DNA from: Pomacea canaliculata
Taxonomy: Eukaryota > Mollusca > Gastropoda > Architaenioglossa > Ampullariidae
Length of the DNA stretch: 64,000 nt
Reading direction: 5' to 3'
Assembly (NCBI RefSeq): GCF_003073045.1
Contig: NC_037594.1
Coordinates: 23,504,927 to 23,568,926, forward strand
Shown: piece after piece, positions 51,901 through 63,930 of the stretch
Position numbering within the stretch: position 1 is the stretch's first letter
Layout of the letters: each line of letters begins with the position of its first letter
Made by a program: the position numbers and the translations under genes
Notes under the pieces: model-generated
Seen by the model: the letters and a program-made list of their open reading frames with translations, nothing else
Database searches by the model: none
What the model was told of the DNA's origin: nothing

Positions 51901-54900
51901 GCAGTAAGGCTGTAACACTGCTTGTCTTATTATCCATGCCTCACTTCCTTTAGTAAATATGTTTTTGGATTTTAGTTGCTAATTATCCAATATTATTTTG
52001 TCATCGCAAAACAGCATGTGAAAGTTCAATTTTTAAGGAACATTATTCTGTGGATAAAGTAACACAGATATTTAAAATACCTAGTGATCCTGAGGAACAT
52101 TGCCTGGTGATTTTATGTGCTGTATTCACAAAAATAACATTTTAGAATTTTTTCTTTCAAGATATTCCTTAATACTATTTATAAATTTGAACTTGACTTT
52201 ATGTTACACAATCTGAAAAGTTGCTAAAGTGTACATGCATAGAGATATGCACACAAGTGCGCATGTGCACACATACGCAGTTGAAAATTTACTACTCCAT
52301 TAGCTCCTGGTATCTTGACAATATGATTTTAGACAACGGAGCCCTCAGCACTGGTCTTCATGCTCACAAAATGCACTTCATGAAGCATTTGAGCTGGGTA
52401 TGGACTATTGCCTGCGTAACCAGCCTCGCATCATCTTTGATGGGCCTGTTTGTGGCAATGGCTTTGTAGAAGATGGAGAAGAATGTGACTGTGGTTTGCC
52501 AGAGGTTAATATCTGTCTGCACTCATGTTATTTTACCATTTGTTTGCTTTTATTTCTCTTTTTCTTTTACATTTTGCTCTAAAATTACGAATGTAGCTGT
52601 TGTATGCTATTTGCTAATTTCGAATTTTAACCTTAATTTTGTAAAAATAATCTTGCAGGTTTTTTTTCATTAGCAGCTAAAAAAAGGTGCTGTGTACTAA
52701 AAGCAGTTACCAAAGTAATCACTGGTGTTCACAATGACTATGACAGTTTTGAAATTTCCTATGGAAAGAAATTCTATTTAATTTAGTGCTTGCCTTGTTT
52801 CTTTATGCAGTATAGGAAGTAGCTAGTTTGTCATTCACCTTTTCTATATAGGCAAAGGCATTTTTCTCTTTTTGGAGGGAGGGTTGTGAAAAAGTTGCTG
52901 TAGTAAAGAAAGCAAAAAACATAACTTTGGCCACTTTTCAGGATTGTGGTAATCGCTGCTGTAATGCCACTTCCTGTCAGCTGCACTCTCAGGCTGTTTG
53001 TGCTACAGGTCGCTGCTGCAACTTGGAAACCTGCAAGGTATTTATGTTAGCTTGAGTTGGTGGTCTGCTTATCAGCATGAATGTATCTATATTTTGTCTG
53101 AACATGTAAAATTATCCGGATTTTGATCCATTGTGCATTGCACTAGCTTATCACACAATTTTGTTAAGTTATTTTGATTATTTGGCATAAGAACTAGACC
53201 CTTGGCAAACTGAATATGGAAAAAATGCTTTTGGTTTTGATTTTGGTGTAAAATGAACTAAGCAGAACTTTTATAGGAAATAAAATGTTTAGCCCAGGGC
53301 AGCTTCTTCACTGTGCCGTGAACCAGTTGGGGAATGTGATCTGTCAGAGTTCTGTGATGGAGTCTCAGAGTTCTGCCCGCAAGATGTGTTCGTGGAGAAT
53401 GGTGTGCTTTGTAAAGGTGGACAGGTATGCTCTATGCTTTTCTACAATTTTTGCTTGTATGAATTTGCATGATTTGTTGTATGTGGACTGGAGGAGAAAC
53501 ACAGGCAGTGTCTGTCTTTTAGTACATGGCGCATGGCTTCAGTCAATTATCCATCATTTATGTCCAAATTACTTTTCAAAGCTTTCTCAAATTCACATTT
53601 TCCGCTAACAGATTTGGAAATGATTTTTAATGATTTTTTCTTTACAGTCCTATTGCTATAAGGGCAAGTGCAACACACACAATGACCAGTGCCAGCTGCT
53701 TTGGGGCTCGACTGGACGTGTATCTGACCCCATCTTGCTTCCAGCAGCTCAATGTACGTGGCGACCATGATGGAAACTGTGGCTACAACTGGACAACTGA
53801 CCGCTACTACACGTGTGACAGAGAGTAAGCTCAATATTTTTGCAACATTGTAAATTATCATATTTATCAGTGTACACTGTTGTTTACTTATGGTGTAGTC
53901 AGTAATCTCTCTAGTTAACAAGTCAACATATTAATTTGTAGATTTTTAAATTGTAAAGAGTGTTTCAATCTTTTTCTGCCTGGCTGACAGACAAACGGCA
54001 GTCCAAAACTTAATGCAAACTTCATCATTTTTGAGCTCATCATTACTATCACTGCCATTGTTGTTATAATTTGTGACGTGTTTTGCAGGAATGTCATGTG
54101 TGGATTGTTGCATTGTGTTCACCTGAATGAGAAGCTTATGTTCTGGCGTGATAACTTGGCACTTGACATGCGTGCTAACTTCCTTACGCGAGGCAACACC
54201 CAGTATGTCTGTCGTTCTGCCATGCTGGATGTGGGCTTGGATATGCCTGACCCTGGTCTAGTTCCTGATGGTGCCAAATGTGAAGAAAATAAGGTCTTTT
54301 TTTTTAAAATTTCTTTACTGGGGTGTTTGTCATTTTAGAATAATTTATGATGTTGCTTGTGTTTCTTTATGTCTCTCTGTAATTTATAAGATCCCAGAGG
54401 GCATTTTGAGATGTTATCTGTACATAAATATAATATTTTATCGTGTTTTGTGACTTCTTTTTTCCCCTCACACCATTTAATTTTTTTTATTTGGTTCGAC
54501 AATAAGCTTTGTAATGTATGTTTCTTACATCTTTTTCATATTGTGGTTTATGAAACAAGTAATAATAATAATTTCTTTTTGGATTTTGGGAGATCAGGGT
54601 TTTGTGGAGAGAATGAAATGTCATTTGACTATAAAAATGCATGTGTTTCAGATCTGCATCAGTCAGGCATGTGTCCCATACAAAAGCTGGATATTCCACA
54701 ATGTCCTGACTGTCATGGTAATGGGGTGAGTTGATGGCTGAGTTTATATCAGTTTCTGTGCACTGTTTTATAAAAGACAAATTCATAACCTGAAATTATT
54801 TGTTCAAACACAGAGCATTTAATGTTGTCCTAAGGTAATTGGACAGTGGGTGTGAAGTTACTTTCATTCACTGCTGAACAAGTATCACAAGCAAATCAGT

Positions 54901-57900
54901 GTGAAAAAATATATGAGCAGCCAGATAATATTTTATATTATTACATTCATATTGATAATATTGCATTCATAGTGAGTCATACTCATTGTCAGTTCTTAAA
55001 CTGCAATTTATTTTTTAGCTTGCTTAAGTGACATTTTGCAGATACCGTCTTCATTATGTTATTAAATAAGGCAAAGAATTTACCTTTTAGGCTCATGGTA
55101 AGTTTGGAAATTTCTGTTTATGTTTGGAAGGAAACTATTACTATTGAAACTTGCTTCAGGTGTGTAATAGCAAAGGCCATTGCCACTGTCATGTTGGATA
55201 TGCACCTCCTTTGTGTGATCGACCTGGATTTGGAGGCAGTATTGATAGCGGACCAGCTACTAATGAGTATGGTCAGTAACCAGTTTTGGTTAACTCAGTA
55301 GATATTGCCCCATAGTCTGTCATTTATTTTTTGTGATGTGTATAGGTGTGTGTATGTAACAGTTATTTAACGTTAGGACCCTGTGCTCTCATGTGTTGAC
55401 CATAGGTGAAATGCACTGCATGCATCTAAGCATTTGCAGCAGGACTCCTTAATTGTATTCAAGTTCTCATTTACTATGTTCTCTTGAATTTGGTTTACAT
55501 TTGTTGGAGAATTTAAGTGAAGCTTTCTTATTCCACAGCCAAGAAAGACCTGCTTATTGGACTGTTGGTGCTCTTCTTGGTCATTTTGCCTTTGAATTGT
55601 GCTTTGATACTTGCCTACATCAACCGGCGGCGCCTTATATCCTGGTGGAAGCTTGGACCAAGGTTTAAATTTGGGTGAGTTTGAGACATTAGAGAGGTGT
55701 GTGTGTGAGAGAGAGATTGATAGCTGAGTGAGTATTTATGTGTGAAGGAGGCTTCAGAGTAAACACATAGGTAACATCATAAACATAATCAGATAAATTG
55801 GACAAGTCTTAGCATAGACAGCTAGACTTTATTGCAGCACTATCTCCTTAATTCTCAGGTGCAACTAAAGCAGAGTTGTAGAGACACAGTGCAGGACAAA
55901 GCAAAAAGATATTTCAACTTCGAATATTTATTACAGAGCGTATTATCTACTCTCACTTAGAGAAACTGTTTTTTCAAAAATTTATCTTGCTACATTGCAT
56001 CACAACAAAAATTGTCTTTATTTTACTGTTTCAGAATCCTTAAGAAGTCACAGATTCCTCCCCAGCCCCCACAACCTCGACACAGCACAAGCATCTCTGA
56101 AAAACGATGGTCCGCAGCACCACCAAAGCCCAGTCCTGTTTTGGAGATTTCTGGCCCATTCACTGGTGACCATCTACCCCCTATTCACAGACCAGCACCT
56201 GCTCCCCCACCATCCAGACCAGTTCATTCAAAGCCACCAGCTAAGCCTGTAGCCAGTGTTTCCGCCCCAAACCCTCCTAAAGTTCAGAACTCAGCACCCA
56301 GCACCATTTTTCTTGATGGATCTGCTGCCAGCCGAGACCGTAGAAGCTTTTTAAGTGGTGTTGCTTCCAGCACCCCAGGCAGCACAGCTCAGTCTGATCC
56401 AGACAGAAAAGTTGGGAACAGTACTAAGACGCCAGGTATTATAGGGGTTGAAAGTTCAAGAATGCTGCCATCCCTCAGCTTAAGCCTTGACCGTAGACTG
56501 AAGACACAGAAGGTTCCCATGGAAGGGGTAAATGAAAGAGAAGAGGAAGTTCCATTTGTACCTTTGTCCCCTACAAAGTCTGGTAGAAAAGTTGCTCATT
56601 CAAATTCTTTGAAGGAGTCTCAAACCAAGGACAGAGCAGGAGGAGCTGGTGAGAAGCTCCTCAAACGAGAGTCTTTCCGTGGCACAGAGATCTCCAATCC
56701 AATTTTAGTCAGCACTACAAACCGTGACTCCCAGGTCTTTGCTGACTTTGAATTTGATGAGTCTGGCATTGTAGCTAGACCACCTGGTTCCTTTGGTAGC
56801 AACAGCCCATCCACAGAGAATGTGCGTGATGGATGCCGCAGTCCAGTTCGGCGCAGCCAATCAGATCGCCCTTTATCTCCCAAACGTAGAACACAAGGAG
56901 TGGAGGGAAGTACTTCTAGCAAGAAGGCCCCTGATGTGCAGCAGAATGCTTCATTCCGACCACGTCCTTTACCTCCTGAGCCAGTTCTGGAGACAGAGCC
57001 ACTATACATAAATCAGGGCTTAAGTGACCTGTCAGACCTCAAGGACTGCATTAGCAGTGTTTTCAGTGGAATGGACAGCACATTCAAAAGCCAAACAGCT
57101 GTAGATTTACCAAAGGCACCACCTGTGCCTTCTCTCCTCCTGCTTCCAGTGGCCAACCTTTGAGAGCAAAAGAGAACCCTTCCTTTGCACTTGGAACCAG
57201 AACTGATCCATCAGCATCCACTGGCTCCGCTGCCAAAAAGGAATTCTTTTCATCCTTAGCAGATAACAAATCCAGCACTTCTAGTAAGGCTCCTGCTGCT
57301 AGTACCACAGCTGCCAAGGGAGGATCTGCTGCTTTAAATGCCTTGAGGAAAGGACCCAACACACCAGCAAGTGACTCCTCCAGTGTATCAAAACCCGAGG
57401 ATGTAGCTGCTAAAAAGTCTTTGGGAAGGGGTCCACTTCTGTCATCCATCAACAAGGGGCCTTCTTCCTCTGTGACTAGTTCCCAGAACAAGGAACCTTT
57501 GACTAATGCAGTACAGAAGATAGCTGGAGCTAACCCTGCAAACAGAGCAGCCGCTGCTGGCACCCTTTCCAATGTCACCAGTGGTGCTGCTGCAGCTGAT
57601 GCTGCCCGCAAAACATCCAGTGGTGCTAAGGGTGTGACGGCTAACCCTGTGACAAAAGGCCCGAACAGTTTAGCTGACAAGAGTTCTGTTAACAGTGCTC
57701 GTACCAAGACTCCTGTGGCAAATGTGGCCAGTAAGAGTAGTGTGGCGAGCGCCTCCAGCAAGCAGCCCATGCCAGCAAACAGTACCACTGCTAAAGGATC
57801 CGTCGTAGCCAGCATTAGTGCACCAGCAGGTTCTGGAAGGGAAGTGCAAGCCATCTGCAGCGGAGTGCATCAGCAGCTAGTGGCAGCCGGCCTGCTGTGG

Positions 57901-57947
57901 CTCCTAAACCACAACCCAGCAAAAATGTCAGGAGCTTCAATTTTTGA
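42971..57947 (+). CDS. ADAM metalloprotease-disintegrin, ADAM9/12/19 (meltrin)-like, 21 coding exons
   Basis: Type I membrane zinc protease that sheds ectodomains. Exons: 42971-43097, 44215-44324, 44934-45010, 45220-45289, 47448-47530, 48971-49078, 49237-49295, 49756-49839, 50143-50214, 50597-50766, 51028-51112, 51649-51782, 52333-52504, 52942-53037, 53293-53424, 53648-53824, 54089-54293, 54652-54725, 55160-55271, 55539-55674, 56035-57947; ~1,400 residues. Signal peptide [13 protein letters not shown]; prodomain with [14 protein letters not shown] and cysteine-switch-like PFQCG; furin site RKKR split over exons 7/8; FVELYLVND; zinc site [12 protein letters not shown] with Met-turn [18 protein letters not shown]; disintegrin [16 protein letters not shown] and [10 protein letters not shown]; cysteine-rich [24 protein letters not shown]; transmembrane [15 protein letters not shown]. 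The tail (~640 residues) is rich in PxxP and Ser. The reading frame breaks at five places (listed separately), so a simple translation fails although splice sites and catalytic residues are intact. The start could also be the ATG at 42995. Confidence 0.93.
43717..43738. repeat. (GT)n microsatellite in ADAM intron 1
   Basis: A run of alternating GT of about ten units. No function inferred. Confidence 0.85.
47448..48980 (+). other. ADAM exon 5 / exon 6 phase mismatch
   Basis: Exon 5 ends in phase 2 (TTC AG|GTAATT) after SSCSGF. Exon 6 (after TTGTTACAG at 48970) starts GGGCTATATT and needs a phase 1 entry to read [15 protein letters not shown]. The join is one base out. Two more Gs in the GGG run would restore the typical C-x-G-x-x-G-x-I prodomain consensus. 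No alternative acceptor or intervening exon was found. Confidence 0.7.
48085..48145. repeat. Remnant of an (AAT)n...AGCGCTTTCC type repeat
   Basis: AATAATAATAATGAAC followed by AAAGCGCTTTCCAATGAG resembles the tail of a common marine-invertebrate interspersed repeat. Recognised by pattern only; the borders are not defined. Confidence 0.35.
51649..51782 (+). other. ADAM catalytic exon (exon 12) with intact zinc-binding site
   Basis: This exon encodes [16 protein letters not shown], in which the three zinc-binding histidines and the catalytic glutamate (HExxHxxGxxHD) are all present, and the Met-turn KCIMAATSG. It predicts an active enzyme rather than one of the protease-dead ADAMs. Phases 0 in and 2 out. 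Confidence 0.95.
53702..53712 (+). other. ADAM exon 16 internal frame break at a G run
   Basis: [19 protein letters not shown] is read in the entry frame from 53648. The next conserved part, [16 protein letters not shown] to the exon end, is read in the frame one base later, and only that frame joins exon 17 (NVMCGLLHC). The switch falls at TGGGGCTCGA; two missing Gs or one extra base explains it. Confidence 0.75.
54675..54677 (+). other. ADAM exon 18 internal frame break at a C run
   Basis: ICISQACV is read in the entry frame from 54652. The continuing [17 protein letters not shown] is read two bases out of that frame and is the one that joins the EGF exon VCNSKGHC. One additional C in the CCC run would give [12 protein letters not shown], as expected for the ADAM cysteine-rich domain. 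Confidence 0.8.
57131..57137 (+). other. ADAM exon 21 frame break at TCTCTCC
   Basis: The entry frame ends at a TGA (57161-57163) after [13 protein letters not shown]. The frame that carries [18 protein letters not shown] and about 220 further Ser/Ala/Lys-rich residues begins at this dinucleotide run. Two extra bases (CT) or one missing base explains it. Confidence 0.7.
57839..57841 (+). other. ADAM exon 21 second frame break at GGG, before the C-terminus
   Basis: After [13 protein letters not shown] the open frame runs on with unusual composition to 58080. A shifted frame instead continues the Ser/Pro-rich style ([16 protein letters not shown], then [19 protein letters not shown]) and stops at TGA 57945-57947. 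One more G in the run restores it. The stop at 57947 is therefore preferred over 58080. Confidence 0.7.
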
Positions 57948-60636
57948 CAGCAGTGGGCTTTGGGTGCTACCGTCACACCCCCAGATTTGTTTCATGTGCT
58001 TTCAGGTGTTTGATATTCTGTCATCAGTGCGCAAGAAAAAAAAAATTTTAGGATGTAAACTGGAATGTTACCAGTGTTAAAGCTGATTGCAGATTGACAG
58101 TTGTTGTTAACACAAGTGAGTTTACTTCACCTCTGAGGACGATAACTGAATATTGTTTATACATGTGGCTTTCATAATTTTTGATTTTGCTTTTTATTCT
58201 TTTTTGTCATGCTAAAGAGATTTTTTATAAAACACTTTAAATCCTTTTGTTGGTGGAAGGATATTGCAGGACTTCATAAGATGTGTCGTATGATTCAAAC
58301 AGTTGAGCTGAGAAAGAAGATTAAAGTTTTGATTGAGACCTGTGAGCTAATTATACTTGTGTGTAGGTAATGTGTGGATCTGAATTTACTTGTTTTCTCG
58401 AGGATTTTTTCTTTTTTATCGTTTTTACCTCTGACTGTCTCAGAAAAAATGAATTGTGGGTATCCAGCATTTTTTTTTTTTTATTGAACCCATGACCTTC
58501 AGGTCATTTGGCTTTGGCTATCCATTTTTTATGGATTTAAAAAAAATCTTGTGTCTAATTAGTTGGATCAAATTAATATTAAAAGAACTTTGAACATTAT
58601 AGATCTCTTTCAACGATCACATTATTATTCTGCCAGTTTACACACTAGGTTGAAAGGGAAAAGTTCAAAATGTCCTGTTGAGCACGTTATTGCGCTGACT
58701 GGTGTAAGGGGAAGAACTCGCACAAAAAAGTTCTTCCTGAATTTTTAACTCCCTTGTCCTGGCTGCATTTTCCTGTCGGTTCCTTTTTCATGAACTTGTT
58801 ACAAAGACTATTTGAATATTTGAGCTTCACATGGGAACATGCACTCTACAAATTCAGTTATCATTATTATTTCAAAATGGAGCATCAGTAAAGAAGACAG
58901 TTAATTGCATTGAATGATTTTGGTCTTTGTTTAGAAGAAAAGACTACAATTTGTGTGTAGGTTGAAAATTTGTTTAGATGCTGTTTGCCAGGCACTGACC
59001 TAGTCTTCTCTTTTTTGCTTTTAAGAAAGGACTTCCTTGAAATAGTGAACTTGTGTCTCAATATAATGTGCATTTTCTAAGAAAATAGATTGTCAAATAG
59101 GGAAGGATTAAGTTTTGCGTGTAAGGTTTGTAAAACTGGAGATAAGAGATAAGAAACAGAAGTGTTATGCAGACTTCAGTGCTTCCTCTGACAGCTTTTT
59201 GTTTAAATAATTTCAGCTTTCAGATATACATTTATGTTCTGGCACTAGGATCTCTGGGACATTGAATTCTTTGACTGCAATAAGTTTTCAAATAAATTTC
59301 CAAGGAAATCATACTTGTACATGGTAATCGTCCTATTTTGAAAAAAAATGATGTTTAAAAAATTGCAGATAATTTCATTATTATGTCAATTATTATTATT
59401 TTTCTTTGATGATCCATACTAAAATTAACCTCATTATTAAAACAATTTTTTATTGCCATTTCAATGATTATATTTGCAGGAGACAAATGTCAAACAAAAA
59501 GATTTTTCTCGGTCTGATTTCATCCTTTGAAGTGAAATGTCAAACCCCATCCCAGAAACATAAAACGTAATTATGAATTTATGAAATGGCAAACCCACAT
59601 GATGGGATACCATACCCACTGGACACCAACTATTCAAAAACTTCAATATTTGTCCAACATATATACTTATTGCTTGTCACTAGCAAAGGATGTTTTTGTG
59701 AATTTTGCTTACCTTTACTTGTAACTTGTAGCAGTAAAGAGTGTGTGTTTGATCAGTATTTGCAGTGCAGCAGTTTAATGGTGAGTTTGGAACCAAATGT
59801 GAGGAAATAAGTACTTTCCTACATTATTATCATTATTTTTGCAACCACTGACAATGATGACGTTCCCCAGCAAACCTTTTTTTTTTTAAAATATGGATTA
59901 ATGCAGACTAGAGCAGTATTATTACCAGTTATTTTGCAAAGTGTTTAATACACTTAAAAACATGTTTCACTAGTTCATAAGCTTCATGCAAGTGTAAATT
60001 TTTGTTTATGATGCATGTTCTGAAAGTCTTGAGTTTCCGGTTATCTTGATAGTGGCTATATATATATTTGTGTATCTCTTTCCATGATGATTGTTCTGAA
60101 GAATTTGATTTCAAGAGGATTTTGTATATTTTGTTTGTGAAGGACCACTGACTTAGCTAAACTGAGGGAAGCAGCAGTTGCCTTTTCTGAAATCTTAGCT
60201 GTTAACTACTGTAAGAATCATTGCAAATTTGTTTCAGAATAAGTTAGTTCCATGAGATTTAAACAAAAAATAACAAAACATAAACAAAATAATCTGAAGG
60301 ACACATATCAGAAAAATATTTGTACAAACACAATTGCATTTGGTAGTTTAACTAGTTTAACTAGTGCAGATAATGTTTCAGGTAGGTTCTGCACCTTTAA
60401 GATTTTATGACTGAAAGGAATTGTGATTTGTTATATTTTTTTGTAAGAAGATGGGCATGCAGGTATCATAGATAATGAAGGAAGTAGATTTTATGTAGTG
60501 TGGTATGTCAGCATACATAATTATGTTCAGTTTTTGGTGTCTGTTAGCAATGCTCCAAGTAATGATCAGGGCATATTGTGCAATATATGGTTTTTAAAGT
60601 CATCTAAGGACTTTGCACCAATAGTTGATGAATAAA
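57948..60636 (+). other. Probable long 3' UTR of the ADAM gene
   Basis: A+T-rich DNA with no coding signal. It has candidate polyadenylation signals AATAAA near 59291 and at 60631-60636 (GATGAATAAATGTG). Which one is used cannot be told from sequence. Confidence 0.4.
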
Positions 60637-63600
60637 TGTGCAGTGGCCTCTTTTTACTGTACATATTTTGATTTATCCTTATTCTGATGAAATCTTGTTT
60701 TCTGGAAGCAAGAATTAGGTTTGACAGAACTAATGAGAACATAGAGAATATGGAAATACTTTTTCACTGTTGTTCTCAGGCATACTAAAATTGGCGTATT
60801 CTTTAAAATGAAGCGAGTTTACCTTTCTCTTTTATTTTTGGTTCTTAAATTTCACTATTTTTCTCAGGTGTAGTATAATTGGCTTATTCTTTCAAAAGCA
60901 GCAAGCTTACCTCTCTCTTTTATTTGGTTCTTAAATGACTCCTTTGTTTTTTAATCATCATTTTCATTTACTGTCTTGGGACATTTTGACACAAACATTT
61001 GTAACTGCAAAGCCACATCCAGAGTTTGACATAACCTATCATTATTTAAAATGCAGCATTCATACAATTGAATGTACATCTGTGATTCTTAATACATTTT
61101 TTGATATTGTTATTCTATGTAGCATGGTTAAGTAATATCTGCTATGAATCCTCATCATGCTGAAAAATCTGCATGATCTTTTGCAAGAAACTGAATGGAG
61201 TGCAGGATTTTAAGTTCCATTTCTTGCATTCAGGAATCATGATATGTGTGCAAGATTATACTCCGTTGAGATGTCAGTCTCACATTATTTGCGTTCAGTT
61301 TTAAAATAGATCTGAGAGTCTCTCCCTACATGTTGGTTGCTCTGACTGATGTGAAGAACGATGTGATGTGAATGTTTTTGTAATTGAATAATTTGTTGCT
61401 GTGCATATTTCTTCATTGGTGTATTTTATTTCCATTATTGCATATTGAAACATCTACTGTGCTGTTTTTTTTTTTATCTGCAGCAGTTGCAAGTATGCAT
61501 GTTTTGTAATCCTAAGCATTGTTAAATTATTATTGAAACAAAAAATCCATTAAATTCACTCCCTTGATTAGCTGAGTTTGTAGGATATGTTTTTTTTTTC
61601 AAAAAAAATTACTGATCAGCAAGACACATGTACACCTCCACTACACTACAGGCACTCAGGGACATTTGAAGGGGAGTGTGCTTCAGTAGGTCAGGATTTG
61701 CTTGGTTTACTTTTTGTTCATTTGGTTAATATCTGTTTGAAATTTGCATGTAGGTGTGAGTTTATGCCTATTTGTATGAAGTCTTTTTTACTTTCTTGAA
61801 AAACAGCTTTTGGAGATTAGAACACCCATTTTGATCATTTGGAAACAGGCTCAAAAGCTACATAAAAACTTTTGTGTGTGAAATAATTTATTACAGAGAT
61901 CATCATTCACCATTTTAACATTAATCAATTTCAGCTGCAGTTATTTTTCTTCTGCCAAAAAAGTGAAACAGTTGCAGTCAGGATGATTGAAATTGGAACT
62001 GCAGGTATAGAGTGTGTGTAGAAAACTTTTCATAGATCAGGTCAGTAGCAGGGCTATTCAATTATCTTAGCTACCCAACATTTCATTCTTCTAAAGTGGG
62101 GGAGAGGGGTTAATGAAAAAGGGTCCTGAAAGGCTTAGATGAAAAGTGGATGTACTCGAAAAGACATCAGAAAGAGGAATTAGCCAGAAGCCTTGACCTT
62201 CATGTTAACAAGTGAAGTTACTTGAACTTAGAGGTCTGCATAAAATGGGATGTTTCACTTGCTCACTGGCCAAGACAGATGGCAGTGATACTCATCATTT
62301 GTCACCTTGTCACCCCTGTGGCAAGGAACATAACAGATAGCTAGTAATTAGGTATTCCAAGATCTCTCTCCTCCTTTCTCTTTCTCTCTTGCCGCTCAGC
62401 TGTTATGGTAAAAAGGTTCAAATGGTAAAGAAATCTGTTGTGACTATTCCCTGGGTTATTTTACACCGTTCAGTGAAACTACAGGTAACACCAGTGAGGA
62501 TCAAAAGAGGTGTAATGAATATTGGAGGATATGGACAGAGTGCATTCACATTCTTATGCACATTATTCAGTCTGATGCTATTATGTTCTCTACCAGACTT
62601 TTGCTTCAGTGCAGAATGAAAGACATTTGTGACTGCAAATTGTACCTCTGTGGCCTGTGAAATAAGCGCTTTGTGCTGGTCTGAAAATTTAGCAGTAGTG
62701 AAGAAAAAAGAATGGATATCATAGCTTAGTGTTGAGGAAGCGAGACGGAACTGTTAGTGGTACCTCATGTCCAAAGTATGATGTGTTCCCTAATACATCA
62801 AGTAACCATGTGCTGGATGTTTAAGGGAAAGTTCTTGACCCACGAACTGCAACCTAAAATAAAACCAGGTGCATCAACTATGTCCACTCCCACACCCAAA
62901 CGCATACCCGCCAACAGAAGAAGATGAATTTTGAACTTTTCTTTTTAATCTTTAATCTTTCTTTTTAATTTCATTGGCATACATGTGGTAAGCGCACACA
63001 CACACACACACACTTGTGGAACCAGACATCTGTAATTCTATTATAAATCGGAAAATGAAGAACATACAAGAAACAAAATGTGATTTTCCGTAGTTGACAA
63101 GAAGTCTGTTGCCATGCAAGATGACTACAGCAAATGAGAAAGTCATCCAGCATTATAAAGCTGCACACTTACATACATGGGTTGTCTTCTGTCCACCATG
63201 ACTTGTTCTGCAGCATTCTTGAATGGTCAGTTATAGATTTTCAGTGTCAACAAATACAAATTGCCTGGACAAACATTGTCAATATCAACACATAAAACCA
63301 ATTTACATTGTCAATATAAACACACCAGTAGATACATTTTTAGATGCTCAATGGCAAGCGAAACCTCCTATATCATTGGTATGAACACAAAACTGGAAAC
63401 ACTTGATTATCAGTTGAAACATTTACATTGCCACTATTATGATCAGTCCATTGACAGGTGTATTGTTATCAGGCAAACGTGCACTGTTAGTTGTAGTTAC
63501 TCTAGGAAAATTTGTATCCCGTTGTAATAAGTCCCTAAATAGCAGAGAGCTTCCATTAACATAACGACCACCTAGGCAGAGCTGTATAAAGCAGTGAGCA

Positions 63601-63724
63601 TTATCACAGGAAACAGGAAAAATGCGGCTTTTTTTTAATAAAAGGAAATATTTTGCTGTTCACAGCGTTCGATGATCAGGAAAGGGCGGGATGGAGCACA
63701 TTTCACTAACAGACAAGTAGAAGG
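60637..63724. other. Intergenic DNA, no gene recognised
   Basis: No frame shows homology or a splice structure that I can support. Contains two similar pieces, GTATTCTTTAAAATGAAGCG (60797) and a diverged copy near 60884, and a (CA)n run at 62997-63012. A possible minus-strand ATTAAA signal at 63634-63639 would serve the gene ending at 63725. Confidence 0.45.
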
Positions 63725-63930
63725 TTAAACGACAGGTGCAGGTCCGCCCATGCCTTGCATGAAGTGAGACATAAGCATGGCATTCCTTGCGCTGTCACTG
63801 CCACTCATTAATAGCGGCCACATCGATGACATCGGTGACATCGGTGACGCTGATGGGTTCTGGTGGTTGAGCATAAACATCATGGGAAAAAGGTTGTCCG
63901 ATCCTTGGAGAGCCATTAAAGATAAGAAAT
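63725..63930 (-). CDS. Terminal exon of an unrecognised methionine-rich protein
   Basis: On the minus strand, after an acceptor (CGACTGATGTTGCAG), a frame entered in phase 1 reads FLSLMALQGSDNLFPMMFML and ends MLMSHFMQGMGGPAPVV, TAA at 63725-63727: 67 residues with 12 methionines and repeated SPM/SSM. I do not recognise it. Met-rich, low-charge proteins with such short motifs occur among secreted mollusc proteins, including shell-matrix ones, but this is only a resemblance. Upstream exons would lie to the right of the window. A minus-strand ATTAAA follows about 90 bases downstream. Confidence 0.5.

Noticed and set aside
57084..57854. 256-codon minus-strand frame opposite the ADAM tail
   Set aside because: Shadow of the low-complexity Ser/Ala/Lys coding sequence on the plus strand; Leu/Ala-rich and without homology.
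57160..58080. Reading the ADAM tail through to the stop at 58080
   Set aside because: After 57841 the composition changes abruptly (aromatic, Cys-rich, RKKKKI), while the shifted frame keeps the Ser/Pro/Lys style to a stop at 57947.
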